Below, in pieces: positions 46,869-58,555 of a DNA stretch of 64,000 bases. The number at the start of each line of letters is the position of its first letter. Position 1 is the stretch's first letter. The notes beneath the pieces were generated by a model, which was given only the letters and a program-made list of their open reading frames with translations, did no database searches and was not told the origin of the DNA. The position numbers and the translations under genes are program-made. Source of the DNA: Strongylocentrotus droebachiensis (lineage: Eukaryota; Echinodermata; Echinoidea; Camarodonta; Strongylocentrotidae); NCBI GenBank assembly GCA_035222895.1, contig JAVYIG010005302.1, positions 62,001-126,000 of the forward strand, in the 5' to 3' direction.

Positions 46869-49666
46869 GTTATTATTTTTTGCAGTTGCATCTTTACATG
46901 TACCTACGGTATGTATTATGAAATTGAGTATTTAAAGACCTTATCCTAAAAAAAAAAAATTGATATAAATGGAAAACTTTCATTATTGCACAAAAGCTAA
47001 TTAAAACCTCATTTTCTGCACCCCTCCAAATTTTGGGTCAACCGGGTCAAATTTGCCGAAGTTATACAGTGACGACATAACATGTGGACCCAACTGATAG
47101 CTGAGTCGATGAGCTGTGCTTAATTAATGCAAAGTTATTGTGAATATGCCTACTCCACAAGACGATGTCATCAAGTTGATAGTAAATTTTTAGGTCGACA
47201 ACTTCCAATTTTCAAAGCTTTAGATTTTGAGTTTTATCAGAGAGCTGACACTCCTCTGACAGACACTAAAATGGCATATAATTGATACTTTTTTAATCTA
47301 TGGCTTATAAGCTTTCCGATAATTCATCCATTTCATTTTTAAGTTTGGATATGGTATTTAAGCTGTATGTGTGTACCTTGCAAGCATATTTATGATAATA
47401 TACAGCACAAGTGATGCATGCAAATGAGTCAATATGATCTATCCTCGCTCAAGTTGAGGGTGTATACATTTATCGTATGAAGCCATCAGGCTGATCATTT
47501 GATTAGGGTCTACCTTTACATGTATCTAGGAGTGAGTTGTATGATAAATTATGAAATATTGGCATTCATCAATGGAAAAAAAAGGAAATTTGGAAAGCAT
47601 ACTTGGAAGTAAATTCATTATTTATAAAAACATGAACTAATGGTAACAAAGCAGATATTTGGTTTCCATTTAGATAATAGTATACCATTATATCAAATTG
47701 GCAAAGCCTCATTTTCACTTTGGAAACAATAAACATGTATGCATACACATGCAATTACAACCATTACAAAGCAATCAATTTGAGAGATGGTTTCAAGAAT
47801 GAACGTTTATAGAGTTGCCAATTGGTGTTTGATCAGCCACAATTATCTACTGTACATGTTATATCGGATTTCCTTCAAAATGTCACTTATCTGTTTCTCT
47901 CATAATTCCATAGTATAATTAAAACATACTTAATAACAATGTAGGGTTCTCGTTTAATCTTTTAATCAAATCATGTAGATCCCTATACTTGATGAAAATG
48001 AAAAATATACATTTGAAGTGTTTGATTAAATGGGACGTTGTTTATTCAACTACGCAAAATTGAAAGCATATGTTTTGTCTAAAACGTGGTGTTAAACCTT
48101 GGCTGCCTGTGCATTTTTTCAACCAGGTTCCAATTTATTCCACATTATGCAGCACGAAGCGGAGAGCCTTGGTTTCATCAAGGCTCCTGTTTCTCCAGTC
48201 GACTGCAAATACAAACAAACTCCCAAGATTTACTCTCCCCACTCAATGTAAATGCCAAATTACCAGGGAGACAATATGCTTTTGAATATTGATGGGAATA
48301 GTTTAAGATGTATTGAATATCAGTAGGAGAAATGGCAGAGTGGCGAGGCTGCAGTGATTTGGAAGGAAACGATATGATTCTCTCCTGCAGTATTTATTAT
48401 TTGGATATGAATTGTGCCCTGTGAAATGATTTATCAAATCATGATTACTTTGGAGCTATGTTTATATAATAATGAGTGGCTAAATTTGATCTTTTCTTGA
48501 GGACAAAGATTTACTCTTTTCTTCACATGCTTTCATGTACATGTACATGTACAATATTCACTGCAAAGGTCGAGTGAATAAAACAATATTTGTGATTTTT
48601 TTTTTAAATTATACCATAAGATTCCATGTAGCTACAGTGTATACATGCAAAATCATGTTCAGAAAGAAAGAAAACAAAAACATAGTATTGAGACAAAAGG
48701 AATTAAATACAAGAGTGATCAATTAAAATATATATAAAGGTTTAATATTGATAACCTTTATAAATTTCCACCTCATCTTATGCCTATTCAATTTTAGCTT
48801 GTTTTACTTTTTCAAGACTTCTTGAGGTTGTTCTTGGCGATTCACATTAAATGATTGGCCTCCACTCCAGGCCATTATGCAAGGATAATGTGATCATTAT
48901 TTCCTCTGCCTTCATATAGCTTTAATATCAAGCACACAAGCGTAATGTTTTGATATGGAGATGTTTCTGATAACAAATTACAAGCGGGTGCATAGCATAT
49001 ATATTGTAGTTTTGTACCTGCATAATTTATAGTGGTCACACTTAATACCTTTATTACTGTATTACTTCTGAGCCGATTAAATATGTATTGCATGGTACAA
49101 GCATATTTGTGATGTTTACATCATTATCAGACACTCGTAAAAAGAATAAAGCATAGCTTGAAAGTGTCACGATTATCAGTAACTCAGCATTATTATACAC
49201 TAGTTACACGTAGTTGTAGAAAAGAAATCTAGGTTTAAAACATGTTCACGGTTGTCATCATTATACAATATTTGTACATGTACACACAAAAAACTAAAAA
49301 TGCATAACTTTAAAATGTCATGATTATCAGTAACTCAGAATTATTATACACTAGTTTAGCAGTTTAGCTTTACATGTATTTGATCATTGCTGTACAATAG
49401 TTGTACACAAAATAATGCATTTCAAGTTTCAAGTTTATTTATTTCACTTTATCAAAGATAACATAATTGAACATAATGAATAATGGTAATTATTATTACT
49501 AAACATACAATATAGAAAACATAATGTACATGATAAAAGTTATAACAGAGAATACAATCATATAAATCAATCAATAAAGTGGGGGATCTACTAAAAAGCA
49601 AAGCTTGTATTATGTAGGTCAAGGTTCATAGGTTTATATATAAATTAGGGTATCTGAATTAACATA
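46869..49666. other. Region between the two large mobile elements
   Basis: No coding region is supported; all frames are under 75 codons with AT-rich composition. Near 49425-49460 is CAAGTTTCAAGTTTATTTAT, which looks like a retroelement 3' tail in reverse. A short direct repeat (ATGATTATCAGTAACTCAG, then ATTATTATACACTAGTT) occurs near 49170 and 49320. Confidence 0.5.
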
Positions 49667-49837
49667 TTTACATCAATAAATCAACGTATCTACCTATTCT
49701 ACTTTGCTATGTTGCACCTCAACATTGCATCACCGAAAATTAAAACACATCGCCAAATTGCTCATACCCCCCTGCCCAATAGCGCCCTCTGTGACCCTTG
49801 CGTCCGAGCGCTGCCAACGTAACCTCTTCCTCTTATC
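49667..49837 (+). repeat. DIRS left inverted terminal repeat
   Basis: Starts TTTACATCAATAAATCAACG. It is inverse to the right end, including the block with CACCTCAACATTGCATCACC and GCGCCCTCTGTGACCCTTGC. The right repeat extends about 35 bp further. Confidence 0.9.
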
Positions 49838-50189
49838 TCTTCGCATCCGAACGGATAAGTTACACTAAAAATCGCTCCCAAAAGTTGAAGAGTTTTTCCT
49901 CTTTAGTCGCTTTTTGGTTCGCATTTTCGCCTTTTGTAATTATTCTCTACGATTTCCTTTTCGTTAGAGAGTAGTTTCACTCCGTGAATTTATTTATTTA
50001 TCAGTATTCTAGAACGTTTTCTTACCGACAACTGTTCTTTTCCTCTTTCGCCTTTTCCCGTTCTCACTCCGAGGTCTCGGGTGCGTGCGGGGGTAGTCGG
50101 TGGGGTGTTTCAGTCACTGGTAGTTTATTTAATTCTTTTTGATAATTGCTTGTACCCTTTGTTTAATCTTTCTTTCCCGCAGGTTTAAT

Positions 50190-50700
50190 ATGTCTCGCAG
50201 TTCTAATTTTCTCTTAGCAGGTTTCTCTAAGAAGAAATCGAATTCTGTCGCGAGAAAGAAGACGAAGGATTCTAGCAAGTCTTCGTTAGTTACGCCCCTC
50301 GGGAGCGGTGGTGACACCGCAAACCCTGGGGATGCAAATGTCAGCGGACATTTATGCGGGCAAGGCAAGCCCATGAGAATGGTCGAGGGGGCGATGTTAT
50401 CTCCCCTCGGGACGGTTCCCGGAAACACAGAGGTATCAACTCTGGGTGGAACGGACCTTAGTTCTGCACCGCCATCAATTGTTCCGTCAGGTCTTTTGTT
50501 TGGTCGGTGCACAAATCCATCGACGGATATTCGGGTTGCTACCGTGGATCCGGACTTGAACCGGTCACCGACCGGTTCTTCTGTTCCTTTGTCGGCTTTG
50601 CCGGTTCCGGATTTCGGTCCGGATACCCGTGCAGCCGAGTCGGATCCTGGTGCTTCAACTAACCGCGCCTCTCCGTCGGTGCGTGTTCCGTTTTCCCGAT
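50190..50700 (+). pseudogene. DIRS ORF1 (gag-like) N-terminal fragment
   Basis: The ATG at 50190 opens a frame beginning MSRSSNFLLAGFSKKKSNSV, followed by Ser/Gly/Pro-rich sequence. From about 50700 the frame reads through RT sequence in the wrong register, so the original ORF1 has lost its 3' part. The frame continues to 50954 by chance. DIRS ORF1 products are poorly conserved, so the role (gag-like) is inferred from position. Confidence 0.65.
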
Positions 50701-50714
50701 TCGGTTTGCGTGAT

Positions 50715-52282
50715 CCTTCCTTCATTGGATCCAGCAGACGTCGCGGTTTCTTTGGATCTTCGCGGCGCTTATTTTCATGTACCGATACATCCGCGGTCGC
50801 GGGATCTTTTGGGGTTTGCCTTCCTGGGCAAATTCTACCGATACAGAGCGCTCCCGTTCGGTTTGCGCCCTGCTCCTCGGATTTTCACGAGAGTCGTGGC
50901 GTCGGTCATGGCGTTTCTGAGAAGACGGGGTCTTCGTCTTTTCGCTTATTTTAGACGCCTGGCTTTTGGTCGCAAAGTCGGAGGCTCTGCTGTTGGATCA
51001 TTTGCAGATTCTGATCAGCACGACTCAAGATCTCGGATTTCTCATAAATTGGGAGAAATCAGAGTTCGTCCCGACTCGCACGCCGTCTTACCTAGGTGCT
51101 CAGCTGGACATTCGTCATCAGCTGGCTCGTCCCAGTCTCGACAGGGTCGAGACGATAGTCAGGACTGCTCGTTCTCTGAGATGTGCACGTCGGGTGAAAG
51201 CCGAGCGTTGGCTTCAGTGGCTAGGGTATCTCTCCAGTCTAGTCGACATTCTTCCAGATTGTCGACTATTGATGAGACCCTTCCAACTCCTTCTGTTGGA
51301 GTTTTATCAGCCGAGCGTGAGTTCTCTTTTGACGTGGATCCCCCTGTCGTCCAGAATCAAGGGTCTTCTAGGTCCTTGGCTTCGTCGTTCCTTCCTCCTT
51401 CAGGGCAAACGCTTCCGAGTTCCTCTCCCTTCCGTGACCGTCACCACGGACGCGTCGCTGTTGGGTTGGGGAGGTCATTGCCAGGGGTCAATGATTTCAG
51501 GAGACTGGAGTCGTCTGGACTTTCTGCCCCACATCAATGTGTTGGAACTCATGGGAGTGTTTGCTTCGCTTCGTCACTTCCGTGCTCGTCTGGTGGGTCG
51601 CTCGGTTCTGTTACTTACGGACAACGTGTCAGTGATGGCGTACATCAACAGACAGGAAGGCACTCATTCTGTGGCTCTGAACGAGTTGGCCTCTCAACTC
51701 TGGGCGTGGTGCAAGGGGGCGAGGGTGTTCCCGATTGCATCACATATCCTGGGCGAAGAGAATATCATAGCGGACTTTCTCTCCAGAGGCAAGTGCCTTC
51801 CCTCGGAGTGGACTCTGTCTCCGACTGTCTTCAGGCAACTGGTGGGAGTGTTCGGTGTTCTCGACATCGATCTCTTCGCAACTTCGCTCAACCATCGTCT
51901 TCCTCGATTTTGCTCGAGAGTCCGGGAACCAGGAGCTTTTGCTCTGGACGCTTTCGCGATCCCGTGGGGGGGGGGGGGGGGGTGGAGGGCTTACGCCTTT
52001 CCCCCGTTCGCGTTGATTCCCCGTGTGCTCAGGAAGATCAGGGAAGATCAAGCGATGGTGATTCTCATAGCTCCTTGGTGGCCGGCGAGGTCGTGGTTTC
52101 AGGACCTCCTGACCCTCCTGGTGGGGACTCCATGGTCGTTGCCATGTCATCCGGATCTGGTGTCGCAACCTCTGTCCGGTATTCTACACCAGCGGCCGGA
52201 AATCCTCCATCTGACCGCTTGGCGGTTATCGGGGAGAGGGCTCGTTCGTCAGGTTTCTCCGAACGTGCTGCCCAATTTCTAG
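50715..52282 (+). pseudogene. DIRS reverse transcriptase / RNase H, 5' truncated and frameshifted
   Basis: The RT starts abruptly with SLDLRGAYFHVPIHPRSRDL and RALPFGLRPAPRIF in one frame. At about 50950 a single extra T shifts the reading to the next frame (LDAWLLVAKSEALL, then LGAQLDI), which stays open to 52282. The RT active-site YLDD-type motif is broken at this point and reads as LDA. RNase H signatures follow: TTDASLLGWGGH, NVLELMGVF, TDNVSVMAY and ADFLSRG. DIDLFATSLN, FPPFALIPRVL and APWWPARSWF form the methyltransferase-like tail typical of DIRS. A poly-G run at 51966-51981 is another possible slippage site. Confidence 0.85.
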
Positions 52283-53253
52283 TCCAGAGTAGACGAGAGT
52301 CGACCAGGACGGTTTACAACTCCAGGTTAGATGCTTTTCACACTTGGTGTGAGGAGGTGGGCGTCGCCCCTAGAGAGGCGTCTTTACCTTCTATTGCTGA
52401 CTTTCTGATCTCTTTGTATGACAAGGGGAGAGCTCTGTCGACGATTCGTGGCTATCGGTCGGCTATAGCTGCAGTTCATTCGGGGTTTGGCGATGGTGCT
52501 TCGGTTTCCTCTGCTCCTCAGCTAGCGGCTCTTTTGAAGTCTTTCTACCTTAAGAGACCCTTCTTCAGACCTCTGACGCCAGCGTGGAGTTTACCCAAGG
52601 TTTTGGAAGCTTTAGCACGCCCTCCCTTCGAACCGCTGTGTTCTGCGACGCTTCTGCATACTACGATCAAGACGGTTTTTCTCATGGCAATCGCTTCTGG
52701 TCAGCGTAGGAGCTCACTTCATGCCCTTTCAGTTGCCCCTGGGCATATCCGCTGGGAAGGACGTGGGGTTCGTTTGATTCCCAAGGCTTCTTTTATTGCT
52801 AAGAATCAATCTGACACGTCGGGTTCAGTGGAAGTGGTGCTCCATCCCTTGTCGGATTTTTCTTCGGTCTCCGGGGACAAGCTGTGGTGTCCCGTTCGCG
52901 CCCTCAAATGGTATCTTCACAAGACGAAGCCTTTTCGCAAGTCGGATCAGCTCTTTCTGGTTTCTCGAGAGCCACATTCGGCGGCATCTCGGGATACGAT
53001 CTCCAGGTGGTTAGTCCTGGCTGCGGGCCCTGAGGCCTTGACGCCTGGCAGGGCTCCTCGTGCCCATGATACTCGCAGTGTCAGTACGTCTTGGGCTCTT
53101 TTCAACGGAGTTTCAGTTCGAGATATCTGTAAGGCAGCTTTTTGGAAGTCTCCAAGTTCTTTTACTGCTTTTTACCTCAAAGATGTGCCCGCGGGCGAAC
53201 GAGCCTTCGCGGTCGCTTCTCTGAAGGCGGCTTCGTCGTCTATTTCTCATTAA
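52132..53253 (+). CDS. DIRS tyrosine recombinase (integrase)
   Basis: The frame is open, offset from the RT/RNase H frame and overlapping its end by about 150 bp. The ATG at 52132 is the likeliest start and gives 373 residues. The N-terminal SAM-like region reads STRTVYNSRLDAFHTWCEEV and ALSTIRGYRSAIAAVH. The catalytic region shows Arg in SGQRRSSLHAL, HDTRSVSTSWAL (His-x-x-Arg) and Tyr in TAFYLKDV, which together supply the R-H-R-Y set of tyrosine recombinases. DIRS elements use it to insert a circular DNA intermediate without target duplication. The frame looks intact, although the rest of the element is broken. Confidence 0.85.
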   Translation: MVVAMSSGSGVATSVRYSTPAAGNPPSDRLAVIGERARSSGFSERAAQFLVQSRRESTRTVYNSRLDAFHTWCEEVGVAPREASLPSIADFLISLYDKGRALSTIRGYRSAIAAVHSGFGDGASVSSAPQLAALLKSFYLKRPFFRPLTPAWSLPKVLEALARPPFEPLCSATLLHTTIKTVFLMAIASGQRRSSLHALSVAPGHIRWEGRGVRLIPKASFIAKNQSDTSGSVEVVLHPLSDFSSVSGDKLWCPVRALKWYLHKTKPFRKSDQLFLVSREPHSAASRDTISRWLVLAAGPEALTPGRAPRAHDTRSVSTSWALFNGVSVRDICKAAFWKSPSSFTAFYLKDVPAGERAFAVASLKAASSSISH

Positions 53254-53304
53254 ATTGATAAGTTTGCTTGGTTTTTACCACCCGGCATTAATCTGTGCTG
53301 GTCT

Positions 53305-53401
53305 ATAGCAAAGTAGAATAGGTAGATACGTTGATTTATTGATGTAAATCATGAAAATCATTACTGATTTTATTATTTACGATATAAATCTACGTATCTA
53401 C
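53305..53401 (+). repeat. DIRS internal complementary region
   Basis: The first half (AAGTAGAATAGGTAGATACG, then TTGATTTATTGATG) is the complement of the left end. The second half (AATCATGAAAATCATTACTG, then TTTATTATTTACGATAT) is the complement of the right end, except for about 5 bp missing near ATATAAATC. Confidence 0.9.
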
Positions 53402-53466
53402 AGTGTACCTATTTTCCCTCCCTCCATCCCCAGCGCCTTTACCAAGGTGTGTTCTAGGGAACTCGT

Positions 53467-53673
53467 GATAAGAGGAAGAGGTTACGTTGGCAGCGCTCGG
53501 ACGCAAGGGTCACGGAGGGCGCTATTGGGCGGGGGGGTATGAGCAATTTGGCGATGTGTTTTAAGTTTCGGTGATGCAATGTTGAGGTGCAACATAGCAA
53601 AGTAGAATAGGTAGATACGTAGATTTACTGTATATCGTAAATAATAAAATCAGTAATGATTTTCATGATTTAC
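53467..53673 (-). repeat. DIRS right inverted terminal repeat
   Basis: Begins GATAAGAGGAAGAGGTTACG and ends TTTTCATGATTTAC. Its outermost 60 bp match the second half of the internal complementary region rather than the left terminus. Confidence 0.9.
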
Positions 53674-54935
53674 AAAAGCATATGATTACACGAGGGTTAT
53701 CTTGAAACATTTTACTAAACATATCGTAAACAATTAGAGGTAGAGATCTGTGCTTTCCTCAGCATAAATAAATATATGTACATTAAATAAAATGATCAGT
53801 GCTTATTTTAGCACTACTTGTGTGGAGAGAAAGAATAATTGCAAGGAAAACAATTCAGAAAAGAGAACAGGTACGTAAAGGAAAGATGATTAATGAGAAT
53901 GGAAAGAAAGACACCCAAAAATGATGTATAGTAGCTTGAACGTGCCATTCAACTAGACAGCTGCCATTGCTGCCTTGAATGATATTAGACTGTAGATGTG
54001 GAAATAATCTAGCTGGGATGGGCCGTTGAGAATGGTATGAAAACTGGATATTGATTTGTCCTATTACGTGAATTGTTTTATTTCTTTGTCAGCCGGAATG
54101 ATCTGGCCTTGATAACCTTGGGAAATATTGCATTGTCTTTATCAGGGCTAGGGTGGCAAGTAGAGAATGAGTAAATGAAACGTTGAAGGGATGACAGAGG
54201 TTTAAATTCACAAAATGATATTTCAAGTACATGATGACATGTATATGAGTTTGCTAAAACTATTTTGATCTGAATATTGTCAGAGGTTTCTCTGACATAT
54301 TAACAACTAGTGTGTGCAAAGTGGATTATATCTATAGAGATGCCATCATTCAAAGCAAGTGGATGAAATGGCTAGTTACCAGGGGTTAGGGGGAAAGACA
54401 TGCATAGATTGAAATACGCTCATGTACAGTACATGTACATGTAGGTGAACAGGTGTATTGTCATTAATAAACTTTAAAGAGGTACATGTACATTTTGACT
54501 TTTAATTTTTTGTTTCATTGTCGATTTGAACATGAAATGTATTTTATGGGACTAACTAATTTGGTGAGTTGAAGTGATTGTCCAAATAAGACACTATTCA
54601 AAAACACTCAATGACTCAAATGATGTGCATTACATTAAGAGGCATTTGCAGTTTGCACCCAAAGGAACAGGTTTAACTCAACAAATTACATGTATTTAAT
54701 GTTTAGAATTTGCATTGATTTTTTTTAATATTTCATTGGCTATTCTTACATGTAACCAGGTATATCTACATGAATGTGTAAAGCTCACAACTTTATATCT
54801 TTAATTGATGGCTATATTATGTTTGTAATTTTGTATTCAGTCTTTCACTTTGTGCCTGTCAGCAATACATGCATACATTGCATAGTGTCTACATGTATAT
54901 GTGTCATGAAGTGAATACGTGAATTCCTCTTTGCT

Positions 54936-55309
54936 TTAAAGGTAAAGACCAGTATTGGTAACGCCCCAATTTCAAAAAATGCAATGGAAGCTCTCATTAC
55001 CAATCATGTGAAAGAATATGTTTGACTAATACATAATGATAAAAAATTTGCCGGGAAACCGCCTACTAATTCATATATTTGGTAAATTTGTTTCTCTCAT
55101 GGTCGTGTGAGAGATATAGGGTAGTCCCATATACATCTTTCTGTGTCTAGTGCTTGTAACTTTACGAAGAATGGGCCAAATTTCTTATCATTTTGATGAT
55201 TCCAGAACCTTGCAGATGCTAGATGCTAGATGATCAACCTTTTCTGATCGATTCCACAACGTTTCTTTCACAATGCAATCGCATGACCATTACTGGTCTT
55301 TACCTTTAA
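54936..55309. mobile_element. TTAA-type MITE, AAAGACCAGT family, copy 2
   Basis: TTAA|AGGTAAAGACCAGTATTGG at the left and ACTGGTCTTTACCT|TTAA at the right. The interior is the reverse complement of the copy at 5311-5645 (ATTTCTTATCATTTTGATGA, then CCTATATCTCTC). Confidence 0.9.
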
Positions 55310-55549
55310 AGAGGCCATCAGCAAATTTCAACTCACTGCCTTTAATGTCTGAATACAGTTCCATAATTGGCAATATGCATTATGTATCCTAGATGTCTGA
55401 TGGGCATCACTTAAAAAACATATTATATTTTAAATGCACTTGATTCTTAATTGATTGAAAATCCAACGACTGAAACGAATGGGAGTGTTTGACTGTATGA
55501 AGGTATGATGCATGGAGCTTCAATAAAAAATGATGCTGATTTTCCTTTC

Positions 55550-55660
55550 TACCTCTCTCTCTCTCTCCTCTATTTCTCTCTGTCTCTCTATATCTCTCCC
55601 TCCCCCTCTCTCTCTCTCCCTCCCCTCTCTCTCTCCCTCCCCCTCTCTCTTTCCTTTTTA
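55550..55660. repeat. CT-rich polypyrimidine tract
   Basis: Degenerate (CT)n/(TCCC)n, generating Ser/Leu and Arg/Glu frames on the two strands. Confidence 0.9.
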
Positions 55661-56010
55661 TAATAATAAAATGATTAACTCTATAAAAAAAAAACATTTA
55701 AAAGGATATGTGCATGTTCATGTACATGTACAATGTACTTGTATCACTAAACTGGAGGTGGAAAGGCCTCTACATCTAGTTTGCCTGTCCTGAAGAAAAT
55801 TGGGTTACAATAAATCAAGTGTTTATACAAAATATCTTTCATCTTTTGAGAGGATACAGTTCAGAACAGTTTATTGTAAAACTGGAAAGCTTTTTGAGTT
55901 GTTAACATCCTTTTTTGCCGTGCACACTTTGAGGGTGGACCTCTTGGAAATGTGCAAAAAGTAATTCAATCAAATATTTACTATTTATAATTCATTAGCT
56001 TCATATGACT

Positions 56011-56936
56011 TAGTGCTGTAAGTCAGACGCTATGTTCGGTTCGGTTCGGCAGAGTTCGGCAATTTTTCACCCGAACTTGGTTCGGTTCGGGGTTCGGTAA
56101 TATAATAGCAAGCAGCGTTATAGCCACAGCGGTCGGCACTGGGCAGGCCGCCCAGCCTGCCGGGCCCGACCAGCACGGAGGACCTCTGCACACTGCTTCC
56201 GACCAGTAAAAACTGCTCTAAACGTAATTATTTGTGAAGAAAAATACTACTTACATTCGTATTTCCGTCTTGAATCGTGTTTTATTTTCAATTTTAAAAG
56301 ACTCATGTTTTCAATTTGTCAATAAATGATATTTTTTTAAGATTTTCTGAGACGGTTGTTGTCTAATGTTAGAGTCATGAAAGCTGCATGCCAGCTTGAA
56401 TAGAAATTCAGGCTCGTCAATAACTGTTTTGTATAAGTTTTTATTTTTAATAGGAAAAATATAAAATCCCTATTTTTCCTGAATAAATAAATACCATACT
56501 ATAATATATATTTATTTCATTATTTATATTGTAAAATTTGTCCGATATTGTTACAATTAACATATTATCTTTTTGTTGAATGGGTTTGAGCTGAACATAT
56601 TTTGATCACGCACATGCATGTATTCTTGTTTATGGCTTGCGATCGCGACGTAGCGTGGTCAGGATTTGGGATTTAAATGGCGCCAGTGAAGTCGCGCCCA
56701 CCACTGGATAGGCATAAATCACAAAGGCGGAAAATGGGAAAAAAGTAAATATAAAATGAGCAATCATGACATGAAAATTAGGTACAAAATGACAAGTTTA
56801 TTAGCTTGCAAAAACTTTTTATATTTTTCTGCCGAACATCCGAACCAGGCCTTTGCGTTCGGTTCGGTTCGGTTCGGTTCGGAAGTGCCATGTTCGGCGA
56901 ACTTCTGTTCGGTTCGGCGGTTCGGCTACAGCACTA
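56011..56936. mobile_element. 926-bp non-autonomous hAT-type element
   Basis: The left end TAGTGCTGTA and right end TACAGCACTA are perfectly inverted over 10 bp. They are flanked by a perfect 8-bp target duplication ATATGACT (56003-56010 and 56937-56944), the hAT signature. Subterminal GTTCGGTTCGG repeats face each other at both ends (56034-56098 and 56857-56925). The interior has no transposase. Confidence 0.92.
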
Positions 56937-57820
56937 ATATGACTTCATATAGAACAGCAGTAAAACTAAAAGCAGAATTGATAGAAACATTGCAAAAGTA
57001 GTGTTATTCGTTTATGACAATAATGAAGGTTTATCGTCAACAAGCTGGTTTTATAGAAGCTTTACAGATTTCAACAAAAAAAGATATATATATATATATA
57101 TACAAAGTCATGTAGGGTTAATGCTGTATATAATTTATTTGATATGAAATGCAATAGCATGGAAGAAACCGTTTGTATTACCAGTTTTGGTGTCAAAAGA
57201 GAAAATTAATGGCCCAAGTTCACTGTATTGTGTTCATCAAGGTTTTATTGATTTACAAAAGCAGAACAAAACAGAGAATTGAGTATCAATGAAAACAGAT
57301 GTTTACGCCTCATGATTCAACAAGCGTTATCACACAGTCAGTCATATAATAGAATAAATTAAATAACAGCTTTGTTCTAAAAAAAATGCATCACCTTTCT
57401 TTCGGTAGAATCTCACACTTTTACTTTTCCAGATATTTTGATTGTATTGTGCACACAGTGTACATGTACATGTATTACAGCTTTATTCACTGAAGAGAAT
57501 GTGCACTACCTTTTACAGCAAAAATTAGGAAGCTCTCTAGGCAAAGATAGGAATACAGTCTTTTTTTGTCTACTAGTACTTTTTACACAGAATATTTCCA
57601 AAAAAGAGAGGAATCTACATGTAGGGTTCAAAACAGTAGCTTGAACTTCTTGAATGCCCCAAAATAGGAACCATACCTCCAAAATGTTTGGTAGCTATAC
57701 TATGCTGTCTGTACATGTATGTACAGTGTAGATATTTAGCTTTTACATGTACCTGTCTATTATTTATTTGTTTTAAGCTCCTTAGCTTTATCTTTGATAT
57801 CTTTTGGAGAAGAGATTTCT

Positions 57821-57857
57821 TGAGAGCCGCAACTTAACATTGCCGTTCTGGCTCTCA
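57821..57857. repeat. Dispersed hairpin GAGCCAGAAGGG, short copy
   Basis: TGAGAGCCGCAAC pairs with GTTCTGGCTCTCA around an 11-base loop. It lies about 200 bp from another copy. Confidence 0.55.
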
Positions 57858-58056
57858 ACAAAGGAGATGGAGAAGATAAAGAAAAATCTACCTATGCAAT
57901 CAATTTCACATGGCATTCATACCTGTTCTATTTTCCTTTCTTGTCTTGAAAGAATTCCAATCACCAAAATGATGCTCTTCGGGGTTCCATCGCAGTTTCA
58001 TCTTGATAAGGTCAAAGGTTATTGAAACCCTTTAATTTGTCTGTTGAGAAATTTGA

Positions 58057-58106
58057 GAGCCAGATGGGCATAGCTCATAATGATTTTGTAGACGACCTTC
58101 TGGCTC
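58057..58106. repeat. Dispersed hairpin GAGCCAGAAGGG, copy d
   Basis: GAGCCAGATGGGCATAGCTC on the left and GACCTTCTGGCTC on the right, about 50 bp in all. Confidence 0.6.
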
Positions 58107-58155
58107 TTATACCAATAATAGAATAGTGCATCATGGATGAGCAGAGGAGTTGTCT

Positions 58156-58555
58156 TTAAAGATAAAGACCAGTTCTGCTCATGCGAAAGAAACGTTTTGG
58201 AATCGATCAGAAAAGGTTGATCATCTAGCATATAAGTATTGGTGGTGTACTGGAAGGTTCTGGAATCATCAAAATGATAAGAAATTTGGCCCAGTCTTCG
58301 TAAAGTTACAAGCACTGTACACAGAAAGATGTATATGGGACTACGCACACGTGCGCGACACATGCGTTTATCTCTCACATCCCAATAGATAAACTAATTT
58401 ACCAAATATATCAATTACATGTAGTAGGCGGTTTCCCAGCCAAATTTTTATCATCATGTATTAGTCAAAACATATTCTTTCACATGATTGGTAATAAGAG
58501 CTTCCATTTCATTTTTTGAAATTGGAGCGTTTCCAATACTGGTCTTTACCTTTAA
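58156..58555. mobile_element. TTAA-type MITE, AAAGACCAGT family, copy 3
   Basis: TTAA|AGATAAAGACCAGT at the left and ACTGGTCTTTACCT|TTAA at the right. It is in the same orientation as the copy at 5311 and carries an extra segment (GATCATCTAGCATATAAG). The frame at 58150-58392 is repeat-derived. Confidence 0.9.

Larger units (their letters stand above)
49667..53673 (+). mobile_element. DIRS-type tyrosine-recombinase retrotransposon, internally deleted
   Basis: It has inverted terminal repeats (49667-49837 against 53467-53673, for example CGCTGCCAACGTAACCTCTT / AAGAGGTTACGTTGGCAGCG). An internal complementary region at 53305-53401 joins the complement of the left end to the complement of the right end, the hallmark of DIRS circular replication. 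Codon-biased, GC-rich ORFs inside encode a gag-like start, RT/RNase H with a methyltransferase-like region, and a tyrosine recombinase. No target duplication is seen, as expected for DIRS. At about 4.0 kb it is shorter than a full DIRS element because the 3' part of ORF1 and the RT N-terminus are missing. Confidence 0.9.

Noticed and set aside
50129..50725. 198-aa minus-strand frame antisense to DIRS ORF1
   Set aside because: It arises from GC-rich codon bias on the opposite strand, and the DIRS structure explains the plus strand.
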